Position numbers and translations under genes: made by a program. This document shows, piece by piece, positions 37,395 through 51,100 of a stretch of 64,000 bases of DNA (positions within the stretch are counted from its first letter, which is position 1; each line of letters opens with the position of its first letter). This stretch comes from Leptasterias polaris (taxonomy: Eukaryota; Echinodermata; Asteroidea; Forcipulatida; Asteriidae). The notes below the pieces were generated by a model that saw nothing but the letters and a program-made list of their open reading frames with translations, did no database searches and had not been told where the DNA came from. The stretch covers positions 124,001 through 188,000 of the forward strand of contig JAZGTN010000024.1 in the NCBI GenBank assembly GCA_037783415.1. Direction: 5' to 3'.

Positions 37395-37795
37395 TTAAAG
37401 GCGGTGCGTACTTTTGGTAATTACTCCAAAAGTTAATGACCATAACAAAATACTTGATAAAGACTTACTCCATGGTAAGGAGCATTGGAGAGCTGATGAT
37501 ATATATAAAACATTGTTAGAAACGACCCCCTTTGAAGTAGTGTAGTTTAAGGGAAAGATGTCATTTTCACACAACAAAATTGAATCTGAGAAACGTTTCA
37601 GGCATGAAGCCTTTCTTCGGCATCTCTGAGCACACCATCCTATGAAAAGGGGTGTTTTTTCTTTCATCACTTTCTTGCAACTTCGATGACCAATATTGAG
37701 CCAAATTTTCGCAGGTTTGTTGCATAATATGTTGGGATACACCAAATGGGGATACTGCCTCTTCGACAGTTACCAAACGTATGCCATGCCTTTAA
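37395..37795. mobile_element. TTAA-bounded MITE (AGGCGGTGCGTAC type)
   Basis: Left end TTAAAGGCGGTGCGTACTTT, right end the inverse of TTTAAAGGCATGGCATACG. The body (ACCCCCTTTGAAGTAGTGTA, GTTTTTTCTTTCATCA) is related to 57441-57992. Confidence 0.75.
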
Positions 37796-38094
37796 ATACT
37801 GGTACAATGGATGATAAAACTGAAGGTTACATTGTTTTCAATCAAACTGTTTTATTTTACTACAGACACAATTAAAAACCCACGACAAAAAAAAACGGTG
37901 AAAAAGAGGCGCGCGTTTGTTAATTGTTCAATATTTGTTTTCTTTATAAAGCTTGATCTAAAATGAAACAATGCACTTCCCCGAAAAGGAATTCATTTTC
38001 CAGAAAAACGAACAGTGTGACTATTTTTTTTTTAAAGAGTGAATAATTCAAATCTTTACACATGAACATCTAGAGTGAAAGTTAAACGGGTTTT

Positions 38095-38283
38095 GGACTT
38101 GCAAACAAGTCGTTTAAATGTTTGTCGCGGAAACAGTTCTCACGCGACTTAACTGCTCTCGCGAGACTCCTGGTGGCCATAGTCGTGAGAGCAAACGTCA
38201 AACGGTAGCAGCGGTCTCGCAAGACTGTAGTCACGTGAGAGCCGATCACTGCGACAGACATTTAACGACTGGTCTACAAGTCT
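38095..38283. mobile_element. MITE with GACTTGCAAACAAGTCGTTTAAA ends, copy 1
   Basis: GGACTTGCAAACAAGTCG at the left is inverted at the right as CGACTGGTCTACAAGTC. The interior is rich in CTCGCGAG-like words. A relative is at 46018-46253. Confidence 0.75.
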
Positions 38284-38527
38284 AAACGGCTATATGAAAC
38301 ATCCTATACAAAATATAGAAGCTATTATCAATGACTAAAGTGGGTTCATCCGTGAATTTCTCACAAAGAGCTGTGAAAATCTTTTAAAGAAAATGTGAAT
38401 ATTTTCACCAGAGGTGGTGCCGATTAAACAAAGCCCAACATCGGTCGTGTTGATTTAATTCTCAACCAAAATAAAAGTATATACACAATTCACTTAAATA
38501 TAATAACAATGACGGCAAAACCCGTCA

Positions 38528-38854
38528 TTAAAGGGTGTGTACAACATTGGTATTTGCCAAAGACCTGTATCCAAACTTGATGTGACCCAATATATACATG
38601 AAATAACAAACCTGTGAAAGTTTAAGCTCAATCGGTCTTCGGAGTCATGAGAAAAAAGTGAAAAACCCCATTATATGTTTTCACCAGTGATAAAGACTAA
38701 CTGTTTTACTTATTTCCTAAAAACCATAGCATTTCAAGCAAAACTATTTAAAGGGAAGTTTTCCACCATGACCATTTTTATACCATGAAAGTTATGTGCA
38801 AATCTGTGAACATTTATTTTTTTCAATCTTACCAATGTTGAAAACACCCTTTAA
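38528..38854. mobile_element. TTAA-bounded MITE (AGGGTGTGTAC family), copy 2
   Basis: TTAAAGGGTGTGTACAACAT at the left, AAACACCCTTTAA at the right. It is in the same orientation as the 35290 copy. Confidence 0.88.
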
Positions 38855-41800
38855 ATAGGCAATACATAACACCAAAATATATACGACTATATTAATTATT
38901 TCGTTGACCGATTTTTATATGTATGGAAATAATGCAACTTAGAATATTAAAAGGCACATACGATCCATGTTTGTGAAAACATTGTAAACTATTTCAAAAC
39001 ATTGTAATCTATTTCAAAACATTGTAAACAATTTCAATTTACCAAAACATATTAATGCTACTGAAAATACCTAAAGATTATTAACAAAATTACAAATCTT
39101 TCATATTATTACAAAATAACCCACAATTTATTCAAAATTTAATGTATGCATTGATTATTTCCTTATTTTATACCTGATCTAGAATCTAGGCATTTAAGCT
39201 ACAAGATTCACAGAGTTATATTCGCATTTTTACATAAGATGAAGAGCATTTGTAAAGGCCAACGCTGTCCACATCTATTTATAAGCTACTGTTTATAAGC
39301 AATTTTACAACTGGAATCAAAGATAACTAAATTATTTGCAGATTCCTTTAAAAAAAAAAATGTTTACATTTGGAAAAACTTCTAAAAAATCAGCGAAAGA
39401 TAATTTTTATTGGAAACTAATTTTTTGAATTGGGTTACCAAAATGAAAACCACTACAAATCAAATCGATAGCTGATGAAAAATATCAAAAAAACGTAACA
39501 CTTTTATCGCTGATGCAGGTATATAAAGATCTTCGTCTCGTTCCCTATTCGAGATGGCAATACATCTAACTGAATACAAAAAGGACCATACTAATCCCTT
39601 ACAGCCTCGGTTTGGTAAAATAGTTTAGAATGAGAAAGCTGAAACATGGATAAAGTTATAAGTAAAGGAAAATGTTCTATAACGCATCGACCAGAAAGAT
39701 TTTACCAGACGACATTAGAGGCAAAGTATACCTTTGGTTTTTGGAAGCGATCGATTGTTTCAATCCTATATAAATGTTTATACATGTATTTTATACATGC
39801 ATATATACAACAACAAAAAACTGTGAAAATTTCATTTCAAAAGGTGGTCACGTTTTTGAGATATCGCCGAAAATCCGGAGCGAATATGTCCACGTAGGAA
39901 GAATAATCTCTAGGGATACACAGTCTGAGAAGCGTTTCTGACAGAAACGTTTCTCAGATTCAAATTTGGGGGCATAAAAACTGGTTTATACATGTACAAC
40001 CGAAAGCTGCTTTGGGCTTCAAACCAATAAGTTTTTATTGCCATTAATTTTAAGAGTGATTACCAAACGTATACAGTCCCTTTAAAGTAAGGATTTTCAA
40101 ATTAGGATTTTGTGGGGTTTTGTGGGGTTTTGTGATTGCCTCCTGGGAAAATAATGACTTATTTAATTAAAGTTGATTTGTTATAGACCGGCAAACCACC
40201 AAATTCCACCGCCACCGCAACTTTTAATAAAACTTTCCTTTCAAAACCGCAGACTTGAATTTTTTTTCACAGCGTCAGCACTTTTTGTCCTGGAAAGTTG
40301 ATATACTTTTTTTGAGAAAACAATTGCTATAAGTTCTTGATCCATTCCCCCAAATTCACTGATGGATATGGGGGGGGGGGGGGGGATGGGGGGGGGGGAT
40401 ATTTGGCGAGACATTTCTGGCGAGATAGTCGGGTAGATGAAGGAAATATTTGGGGGTACTGTGCCTTTGGTGCAGTCATGATATTTGGCACCTATAGGGC
40501 ACTTTTATTGCAGAAGGGCTGACCTAGACTTTCCAGGTTGATTTTTCGATGAGAGAGCAAACAATCGGAAATCAGATTAAATTAGGAAGAGTATCATGCA
40601 TGTTGATGATTTTATACAAGCATGTAATTTGGTACACACAAAATGTGTGTTGTGATGTCATTTAGCTAGCGAGAAAGACTCTGCTTGTACGTCAGGCCAT
40701 TAATTGTTTGCATTCTACAACTGTGTGACTAAATCCATGCTAACATCATCAAAGGCACAATCCCACCACCTACGTGCCTCACTAAGAAGGGTTAGCAACG
40801 GTAAATGTTTAAATGAGCGAAGTACGATACAGTCAATACAAAAGGAAAACCAGCTGGGAACCCTTTGAGAAACCCGGTTTAGAAAAGTGACTTTGGAAGG
40901 CTTAACAGAACAAATTAAAATGTATTTTGTGCTTCAGACTTCTACAGTTCTCATCAGATCAACCTGTTATTCTACAATCTACATTACCACTAATACCCTT
41001 TACTCATTCAGACCAAGATATTTTGTTGAATCATACAAAAATTGTTTAAAATAATATATACATGGTAAAACAGTCCTTGTTAGAGTTTGTATAGAATTTG
41101 GTAAGAAAATATAATACGCCAATGCCACTTTTCTCTGCAAAACAATTCAGCCATAATTCGGGAACAAAGAAGGTAAATAATGTCAGAACTAAACATCTTG
41201 ATATTTTAAACAAAAAAAGTGTGTCTTTAAACTTAAACTTGAGTCAATAAAATAAAGTGTTCAATAAGGCATTTGTTAATGAAAAAAGTAGGAACATTCT
41301 TTTAGAGCACATGGGCTGACCTACTTGTTCAATGGTGTAGACTTTAGTAGACTTTTCAGGCCATTTAATCACAGTTTCTCTGATTTTTCCCCAAGGGCAT
41401 ACAAATCGGAAATTAGACTAAAGTGGGAAGAAAACCCCTGCCTGTGTCTTACAATTGAGCAACCACTGAAAGCCAACACCCACGGAAATAAAACCTAGGC
41501 TAATCTTGGGGATTTCAACCCCACCCCACCTTTGTTTTAATCTTGCTGCAATTTCCCCCATCCCATAAGACATTGACCATAACAACCCAGGGTTAATGCC
41601 CTTGTGTAACCCTGCACGTGATTCAACCCTACTCCCAAACAGGAGCAGCTTCTTAATAAGACACATCTTTTGACTGAGGAATTTCCCAGGAAACTCATTT
41701 GGTATGAAAAGGGTTTATCATTTCACTTCTTCAATATGAAGGTATGAACCGAATACCTCATCACACAAGACCGTCAAAATATACACACAGGTTATCATAT

Positions 41801-42001
41801 AAAAAAAGGGGCAAACATATCATGATTACGTACATTTATAAAATTTACAACATTTCAGAGCAGACTGATAGGTCAAACCCTTCCCCTTCTTTTTTATGGA
41901 AAGAGATTTTAAAAACACCAATTTATGCAAACATTATATCTAAATCAATACACAATAAAGCACCTGCAGCCTCTTGTTTGATCCTCACTTCAAGCTGAGT
42001 T
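38855..42001. other. Copine 3' flank; repeats, no further gene
   Basis: A hairpin TCTGAGAAGCGTTTCTG with its inverse is at 39925-39960. A TTAA-type MITE right end (TACAGTCCCTTTAAAG) is at 40070-40086 without a clear left end. G runs are at 40371-40399. The copine 3' UTR must occupy part of the right side, but its end is not evident. Confidence 0.45.
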
Positions 42002-42184
42002 TTAATACTGGAAGCTCTGTGTACTTGTCAAGCTGGGTGAAGGAGGTGGGCGGGGCTTAATACCCTTCTTCTTCATGAACGATGTGATCTGCTCGGGAAC
42101 CTCCGCTAAGACCTCCTTGGCAAGGCGTGCCTGACTCAAGACCCTGTTGTCATCTGAGCTTTCAAAATCCCTGAACGGGACAAA
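42002..42184 (-). CDS. CPNE5/8/9-like: Copine last exon
   Basis: Encodes [37 protein letters not shown], then a Pro/Ser-rich tail ending SFQY and a TAA stop. Acceptor TTTGCAG. Confidence 0.95.
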   Translation of the reverse strand, partial: FVPFRDFESSDDNRVLSQARLAKEVLAEVPEQITSFMKKKGIKPRPPPSPSLTSTQSFQY

Positions 42185-45100
42185 CTGCAAACAAAAAACA
42201 GAGAGATAAATAAAGTTTACAAAGTTTCCTTCATTATGTGATAGATGGAGGGTGGAACATCTCCCAAACAAGCCAAGGTTTTGTATAATAAACAAGGCTC
42301 TAACAATTGTTAAACAAATTCTAAACACAACTCAATGCTGACATAACTAAGGTTTCTATTTATTGTGAGTATAAACCTCTACTGCTAAACAACATTCCTT
42401 CACGATAACAAATTAGAAGTGAAAGTCATACCCAGCTCAGCTTTGAAAAAATGATCTTCCATTGGTATTTGGTAAAAGTATTATTCATTCAATCAAATTT
42501 GTTTTCAAAACAACATCTTTGAACTTGGCAGTCAAACATTTTGGTGCGAAACACTGGATCTCTTAGATAATTTCTCCTGACAATTGGTTCTACTATAGTG
42601 CTTACTACATAAAGATCAATTTCAAATTGAATATGCTTATTTTGTTTGTTGCTGTTTTGCTTTTTGTTTTGCGTCACTCAAAACTCAAGTAAAGCAAGTT
42701 TGAATTCATAGTGTTAGCCAGGAGGTTGATTTATTGGTTTCTTTTTGATGCTCTGCTTTTAAAGAATTTTCTAAAGTTTAGGATAAACCTTGTACTTTTG
42801 AGCTTACTTACAAACAAAATTTGTTTACAACAACAAGTTTTTCTTTACTTTATATGTTAACAAAGTTCTGAACTTATCTTGAACTTCTCGGCCATTGAGA
42901 CTTGTCAGAGGGGCAGGTGTAGATATATCAATTATATTCGGCTTCAGAATGCTGGGTGGTTACTTTATGCCAGGATGGAAATTTATAGGTTGAAGAGGTA
43001 ACTTTTAACTCAAGGATACAGAGAATTTGTAAGAGTGTGTAGAGGCTCCAGGGAGGGGGGGGGGGGATACCGAGAATTTATGAGTTGAGGAGGTAACTTT
43101 AGTTCAACCCTCAAGGATATGGGGGTGGGGTTTATAAGGGTGAAAAAATGCTCCATGAGAAGGGGGGGGGGAGCTGAATATTTGAGTTGAGGAGGTAACT
43201 TCTAGTTCAACCTTCAATAACAAGGGGGCTTTGTAAGGGTATAAGGGTATAAAAAATGCACCAAGGAGTAGGGGGGGGGCAGAATTTATGAGTTTGGGAG
43301 GTAACTTTCAGTTTGACCCTCAGGGATAAGAGGGATTTGTAAAAAGGTTTTAGAGAATCCAGGAAGAGGGGTGATGGTTAACCCTTCTACTGTCTGACCA
43401 TCCAATATCATCCACTGTGGTTTTGAATGGTAGATAAACTATGCCAGCCTGCAATGTAATATCATGTGGTAAATGCATCTACACAGTACACACATGTTAT
43501 GTGCACAGTTGTGCCATCATACACAACCAGTGCAGTTGAATGGTTTCAAATGGTTGGTCAACTCACTGGAAAATGTTACCAAGAGTAGGAGGGTTAATGA
43601 GGTTTGTTAGGATTTGGGGTGCCCAGAATTTATGAGATGCAAAGGTAACTTTTAATTCAAGCCTCAAGGATAAGGGGGCTCCGTAAGAGTGTAAAGGCTC
43701 CTTGGGAGAGGGAAAACACACAGTGGGTGAGTTTAGGAATAAAGTTTTAGTTCAGCCCAGAAGGATAAGGGGCTTTGGGTGTATAGGGAGAGGGCACTTA
43801 TTTCATACCTTGGTGACCTTTGGAGGGTAGCTTTGACTCAATGCTCTGGAGTAAGGACCTAAATTCAGCTAGAAAGTCATTGCCTCGCAAGCAACATGCA
43901 TCGGCTGCATGCGCAAAGTTGGCCTAGGCTTGTATGTAGTTTATTTATTTATTTATTTATTTATTTCTTATTTCAACTGGGTGGCCCATTCAGTGGAAAC
44001 CACTGGTCTCCCATGGGTCCCAGCTTGTACCAGATACAACACAAATTAAACAGCAAAAGAGAACACAAACTTTTACAATGTTATACAAAAAATAAAAAAA
44101 TAGAAAGGCATAGTAAAAATATAGACACCAAATCTAGGAAACACTAATCTGGTTATTTAAAAGTTTAAAACGACTAATGCTGCCAGCTGACCAAAAGGTC
44201 AACCAAAACTCTTCCCTGAAATTTCCAGCTAAATTCTTTCAACGTGAACGGGGCTAATAATGGTAGGAGAAGGTAGGTTTCTTGCGTTAAAGTCTCAAAA
44301 TTGCCGATGGACACTTTTAACGAATTCTCCGTAAACATGGAAAGAATGTTGTTTGGGAAACAGAGAGAGTAATCTAAGCAGGTGTAGTCGCTCGATACCA
44401 AAAATAGATATTGTGATCAAAATATACAGAGACTGGAATGTTTGTCGAAGGCAGTTTGTGAAATCTTAGAAGAGGCAACTGGAGGCAGGGCTGAATCATG
44501 ATCGGCCTTGCAGGTGACTACATATGTATCGTTTTATATTAGTTTCTTTATGGTGTAAAGTTTCTGATGACATGTCAGGCATTGTACAGTAAAGTCTAGT
44601 TACCGCTGCTCTAGGTATAGAAGTTGCCAAAATTTCATTCCAAATCAGATTGGTGGTGGAAAATTATGTGCTCCAGATAAATTCTCGAGTTGGAAAGGTA
44701 AATTGTTGTCCCTGTATGCATGTGTAATGCAATTTGTGCTCACACAGCTCGCTACCTCTGTAAGCAGAGAATGATCTGTTCATTCAAAAAAAGGGTCCTG
44801 GGTTCAATTCCCACAGAAGGCGTCTGTGCTTTTTTTTTCTTCTTTTCTCACAGTGCTCAGAAAGCACTGTGTATCATAAAAATGTTTCATGTTTAGGAAG
44901 AATTCAAAATTGAACATGTGGTAACTTGGGGTTGAACTTCGGGTAACCCCATGGTTTTCCAAGGTACAAGTATGGTAACTAGAAAAGGTTCAACCCTTAG
45001 ACTCTGGTGACAGATAATTGCCATATGATATTATGCCGTAACTTTACTTTTTTTGTGTACAGAGTAGACAACACGAACCTACAACCTATTTTGATTAAAA

Positions 45101-48100
45101 TGTTGTAGTTTGGCCAGCATTATCATGTATCTTTCAACAAATCAGCATTGGACTATTTTGTAACCAGATTGAATTCCAGCACATGCTCTAGTTCAGATAG
45201 GAAATCAACCACGTAGGTGGTCTTCGGTCTTACTTTTATTAAATACTGAACTGGTTAAAATGATAAGCCTGTATGAACTTTACACAGCATTATCAGAGGT
45301 TAGAATATAACCATACAAGATGATGTATTACAGGTTGGAAAAATAGAGCATTGACCAAATCCTGCTTTATGCTTGTACAATCATGGTCAGACAGACAATC
45401 AAAACGATCATAACAAAATTGAAAATGAAAAAATTAATGCTTGGGGGTATGATCGACTCAACAAAACCAGTTCCTGAAACATGAATGGATCGCATGGTTC
45501 TTTCCCATTGAGGACACAATGAATAGCTGTTCTGTAATGCAGAAATTTGCAACAGTTTATCAGTGTCACAATAAACATCCTGGTTTTTACAGATATCCGT
45601 CCCCAGGACTGTAAGCTCGTTAGCGATTACGGTACAAGCTTGTTCTTATGATAGTCAAGCTTGGCTTCTCATCCGAAGAAGGCTGCAGGATCGTTTCTGC
45701 CCAAAGTTTTTTACTGATGCACAATCTCATGCATATTCGAGCGATACAGAGCATTGCGTGTTCAAGTAATGCACATGGGGGGGGGGGAGGGGGGGGAGGG
45801 GGGAGGGGAGGGGGGGCTCAGTTGAAAGTTTAGCATCTAGCCATGAGCACCTGCATGTTTACATCTCATTTTAAAAGATTATGCAGGAAAGCACCAGAAC
45901 CAGAACCAGAACCATACCACGTTGGACCCAAGGTTCCCCAACAATGTTTGAATATGCCCTAGACTTGTGCGCGGTATGTTGTTCTTGATCACACTGAGGA
46001 AATCTCTGGTAGGTTCCTAGACTTGTAAACAAGTCGTTAAATATTTGTCGCAATGTGTTCCAACTCTCTCCGTGATTCTCGCGACATCGCCAGCAGCCTT
46101 GCGCAGGAGCAGTGATCTCGCGAGAGCAGTCTTCGATTGCGGAGAGCCGAGTGCATTACGCTATCACCGCGACTCGAGTATCACCACGACTCGAAAATCA
46201 CTGCGACTCGACTATCACCGCAACAAACATTAACGACTTATCCACAAGTCTAGCAGGTTCAATGAGTACACAGTGAAAGTCAAAACTTATAATGCTTTCA
46301 AAGGGACCGACCTATTCCATCCCTCTAGCTGCCATTTTGTTGACACTGAATTGAAACAGAGAAAACCAAAATGGCTATATCTCTCAACAGTGCATCATTA
46401 TTGAACTTGATGATAACAGACACAATTTCTGGTTCCTTGTCAGAGGCCAGAAACAATCCCCTTCACTTCCTTTATTTCATCTTATCATTCACTTCCTTTA
46501 TTTCATCTTAATTGTAAACTGAACAAATCTGACAGAATCTCATCTGGGTTTAGTGAATACTTGTAAATAATCCCCTACCTGAGTTGTTTTACATTTTGTT
46601 TTAGGGGTGGCATGGGTGGCAAGTGAGTCAAGCCCTTGTCTATCACCACTGTGGCCCTTATTCGACTCCTGGTTAGGGGCCATATGTGAGTAGAATCAGG
46701 GCTCGAATTTTACACTGGACCACAGGCCCGAGGCCAGTAATTTTAGTGTTGGGCCAGTAAACTTATGACCTAACAAGTCCGATGGTCTTGTGTTTTTCAA
46801 ATGAATAACAGAAACAAATTATGTTCAAGTGTTGACTTTGGGTCTAATAAATTATCTTTAAATTCTTTGAGTAATCAAGTATACTCTTCTCTTACTTGTC
46901 TCAGTTCGGGTTCATATAAAAGCAGTCAAATGCATGTTAAACTGTGTCAGTAATTTTTTATTTTCAAATTTTGAATCTGGTCTTGTAAAAAAATGTCTGG
47001 TCCAGTAAAGATTTTGAGCTACAAGCCCTGTAGTCTTGTGGATTTTCTCCCCAAATTTGAGCCCTGAGAATTATGCGTTGATTCTCTCCTGTGCCATTTG
47101 TTCTCCCTCCTGGAAAACTACAAACTTTTGATCTCAGGCTGTGCTCCCTTGTCATTTGTGGGTCGATGTGGCTGGATGCCAAATGCGCCCTTGCATGCCA
47201 GCGGCTTAAACACAATGTAGCCTGGCCCTCATAATTCAGCTTCTCAGCTGCGAGTAAGGATTATTAGCCTTTCAAATTATATATTTTGTATTTCTGTTTC
47301 CGTTTGCTAATTTGTTGCTTTACTGAAAAAGCTTCCATCAAATAAACCTCACAGACCTGATGGTATTTTAAGCTGTGTGATAAAAACTGCTCACTAAATG
47401 CTCTATGAGTCCGGGACTCAATTTCACAAAGAGTTAAGATTGATCTTAAGTGCAAATCCATCTTAGTTGCTTAGCAAAGAGTGATGCCACAATACAAATC
47501 ACTATGGTAATAAGTGACAACTCATCTTAAGATGAATCTTAGTGCTTTGTGAAATCGACCCCAGCATGGAGAAGGGGGAGGGTTACAAGTCTAGTTGAGC
47601 CATTGTCTCAAATTGAGTCCGTCTCTACAACTTATTTTTGTGATTTGTGACCGACATGACCTGAACAAAAATTACTCTTGACTCGACTCGACTCGAGAAA
47701 GTTTCCCTTTGCTACTTATTTACTACCGCAAGGTTGCACCTTACTCAATTCACCAACACTTTCTCTCTTTTAGTCCCAATCCAAATGGCTGACGTCAATG
47801 ATCATTCTCACAGAGTCTAATCTTCATAATGTGACTCGAGTCAAACTAGAGTCCGAGTCATGAATAGACCTTATGCATTGACGTCACCAAGCCGCCATCT
47901 TAGAGGTAAACTGATGATGAAACAATGGAAACGCGCTGATTTGTACGCGCGGCGCACAAGACTGGCCAATGAGCATCTTCCGTTTGACCTCTAGGTGAGG
48001 GCGCCCTACTCAAATGACGTCATATGCATAAGGTCTATAATACAACTCTGGCTTCCCAAAATGTAGCATCCATACATTTGTCTATATCTCAAAAAGAATG

Positions 48101-51100
48101 TAGTCTCCCCACAAGGATGTGCCCTTCACATCCCTTACTTTAACCAATTTCCAATGCCACATTTCACACCTACCTGAACAATGTCTCTCTCAGCAATCTG
48201 ACCCCTCGAAGATAACCTCACCTCATCACCATCAAGCTCTTCCATTTCTAGGGGGAAAACAAAACAAATAAATTTCTGGAAATATATTATACCGGTTTTG
48301 TAAAGAGTAAGAACGAATCTACCCGCCCAAAAGTGGTGTTGCACCATTCCTAGTGCAAGTCAATATTATAGAAATTTGTATCTTTGGTCTGATAGAATTA
48401 ACCAGACATCATCGGTCATAATGAATCTGGGTTGCACCATTTCAGGTTTCCCATGTAATACTGTGCAGGGTGCATTTTAGGTGACGCGCCCGCAGGATGA
48501 CGTGCGCCATATCTTCACATGTAATTTGTCTCCCTAAGTTCTAGAGACCATGGGAAGACGGTACCCACGTGTGGCATCAGTACGCGAGTTTTATATTGTT
48601 GTTAGTTGTGGCTGAGCGGTTAAGAGCACCAGGCTCAAGGTCTTGTGTTTCTGATCAGCAGAGAGTGGGTTCGAGTCCTGCTTGTGGCACTTGTGTTCTT
48701 GAGCAAGACATTAAGTTGTAGTTCCCATGTACTAGGATTGGTAGCGCATATAAACGAACCCAGAACACTTATCATGGAAGAGTAGGGGGTTAACCTCAGT
48801 GTTTCTGGTTCACATAGCAAACACCCTTGTTAACAGGTTGCCTCAGGTTACTGAGCTACAGATTAAGTTCACTTATGAGGCATCCTTGGTTTCATTTCCA
48901 GAAATATACCAACAAAATAAGAACAATAACATATTTACTGTTTAAATTGTTCAGTAAATGCAGGATGAGAGTATAACTGTTAAGCTTTTCATGAATAGAA
49001 TTGACAACGTTTATTTTAGTGTTGGATACATGGACCATCTTGAATTTTTGTTTTGTTTTAAATATTTTCTATAACCATCTATTTATGTTCAAATGGAGAT
49101 ACACTAGATCGAACTGACCTATGTTTATCTATGTGTAGTTCTATTTGTAAACTGTAAGCAACAAATCTTTGCGAGGAAATCAAGGCAAACTTACAGTGTC
49201 ACTAATTGATCGTTAAAGATGGGATGCAAGGTCAAACTCAGTTTTGTGTTGCAAACGTTTGAAGGAACTTTCATAAAATGAGTGCATCACACAACTGAAT
49301 TCGACCTCGGAGTGCGTCTTTAACATTAAGTTTCTTGGTGATGAAGTAACATGCTGCTATCTTTCTTTTGGAGAATCAGGGCAAAATTTTGCCTTTCTGC
49401 TTACCCTGGAATTCTTTGCTTACAGTCAAAATTCTTTGCTTACAGGGTTAGCATCAAATTTCTGTGCTAGCTGTGAAAGTGAAGAATGCTAATAGTAAAT
49501 ATGCAGAAGGTATACCAACAAGCACAAATTCCTTGTTAACCTGTGAAATATGCTTACTTTATAAGTGAAGATTGTCTGCTACCCTTATTTTGCTTATGAT
49601 AAAAGCAGAGCAATGAAAGTGGACCAAGGCTGATTCTAAAGATATGAATCTATTCATCACTTCCTTCACAATGGTCCACTTGCCAAATGCCAATTAAAAC
49701 ACCCGAGGACCAATCAAAACTCTCTCCAAGTGGTCCAGTTGGCTGGTTTAGCATTTTAGTTAATAATAATAATAATAATAATAACTTGAGTGGCTAATCA
49801 ACCTTACTCGCAGTTGAGAAGCTGCAATGTGTACAAGCTGCAGGCGTGTAAGGGCGCCTTTTTGGCAGGCAGCCTTATCGAACCCATGTGACCACGGAGC
49901 ACAGCCAGAGATTGAAAGTGTTTGATTTTTCCGGAGGAAGGAAAACTGGAGGGCCCGGAGAAAAACCCTCGTGGCATGGGAGACAACAACTGAAAAAGCT
50001 GGGGGACTAGTGGAACGACAAAATAATAACAACAATAAAGATATTTATAATGCTCAAAAACATATCCACGCAAGGGGTGCTCCAGGCGCTCACAAGAAGA
50101 AAAGTACTTAAAAATGGCGTGTCATAAGGTGTGATTTCAGTTTGGTCGAAATTATCAAGAGTCTCACATTGTCTTCACCGAGTTAGCGAAGAGCAGCAGG
50201 CAGAAGCAAGCTAACTGGTCATGCTGGCTAGTCACTGAAAGTTAAGGGCAACTCTGGATGACAGATTGCTTTGAAGGTGATACCCGCATCTTGTTTCCCC
50301 CCCCCCCCCCCCCCCCCGAATAATCAAATGAATCAAACTTTGACCTTTGACCTGTGACTCAAGAAGCCCAGAGCCGGTGTAATGCCCTCTGATGGGGCAA
50401 GCAGAATTGTCTACAGAGAATATGCCAGTACCAGATCAAAGGTTAGAGTTTGATACAAAAAGATAGACCTGTAAATTGCACATCGGGCGTGGCACTAACA
50501 CTACCAGTGGGCAGAATGAGGGCAGCATCCCGTCTTTTTGTACGCATAGGCATTTGCACGTCTGCCTAGTGCACAACTCTCATTTGCCTACCACTTGTGT
50601 CCAACGCATGTGTGAATTTAACTAGCTTATTTCAAGGGAAACGGTAATTATTCCGAGAAATATCAAACCAGATAACAACTTCAATTTTACAATAACAAAA
50701 ATTAAACAAAAGGATAGATTTTTCCCCTTAGGAAAATGCACCACTTTCTTCTCTGTAACCACTTTCAAATTCCTCATGCATCCTCGCAGTAAACTTTCCT
50801 CAAGTTTTTGAAAAAGCAAAATTCTTCAAAAGTTACATCCCGCATTTAACTCGGAGCCGACATACCAGTTCGAATTCAGTACAACATAATTCCATCAGAC
50901 CATCGTTCAATGTAAAAAATTGTGTGTCGCTGCTTTAAAACCTTAAATCATTCATGAGCACTACACCTGATAGTTCTTCAATTGCATTTTTGAATGGAGG
51001 TAATAATTAAAGGTAACAGGTTCTTGATCTGTCTTTCAGTACACTCGTACAAGATGTTTTATGGCATTCCGAACATCTGCATTATTATTTCTTTTCATTT

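Noticed and set aside
44740..44830. tRNA-like sequence with GGGTTCAATTCCCAC
   Set aside because: A B-box-like word is present, but there is no credible A box or cloverleaf.
49760..50073. Two 90-residue minus-strand frames
   Set aside because: They lie in a repeat bounded by an (AAT)n run and a SINE-like end, with no recognisable protein similarity.
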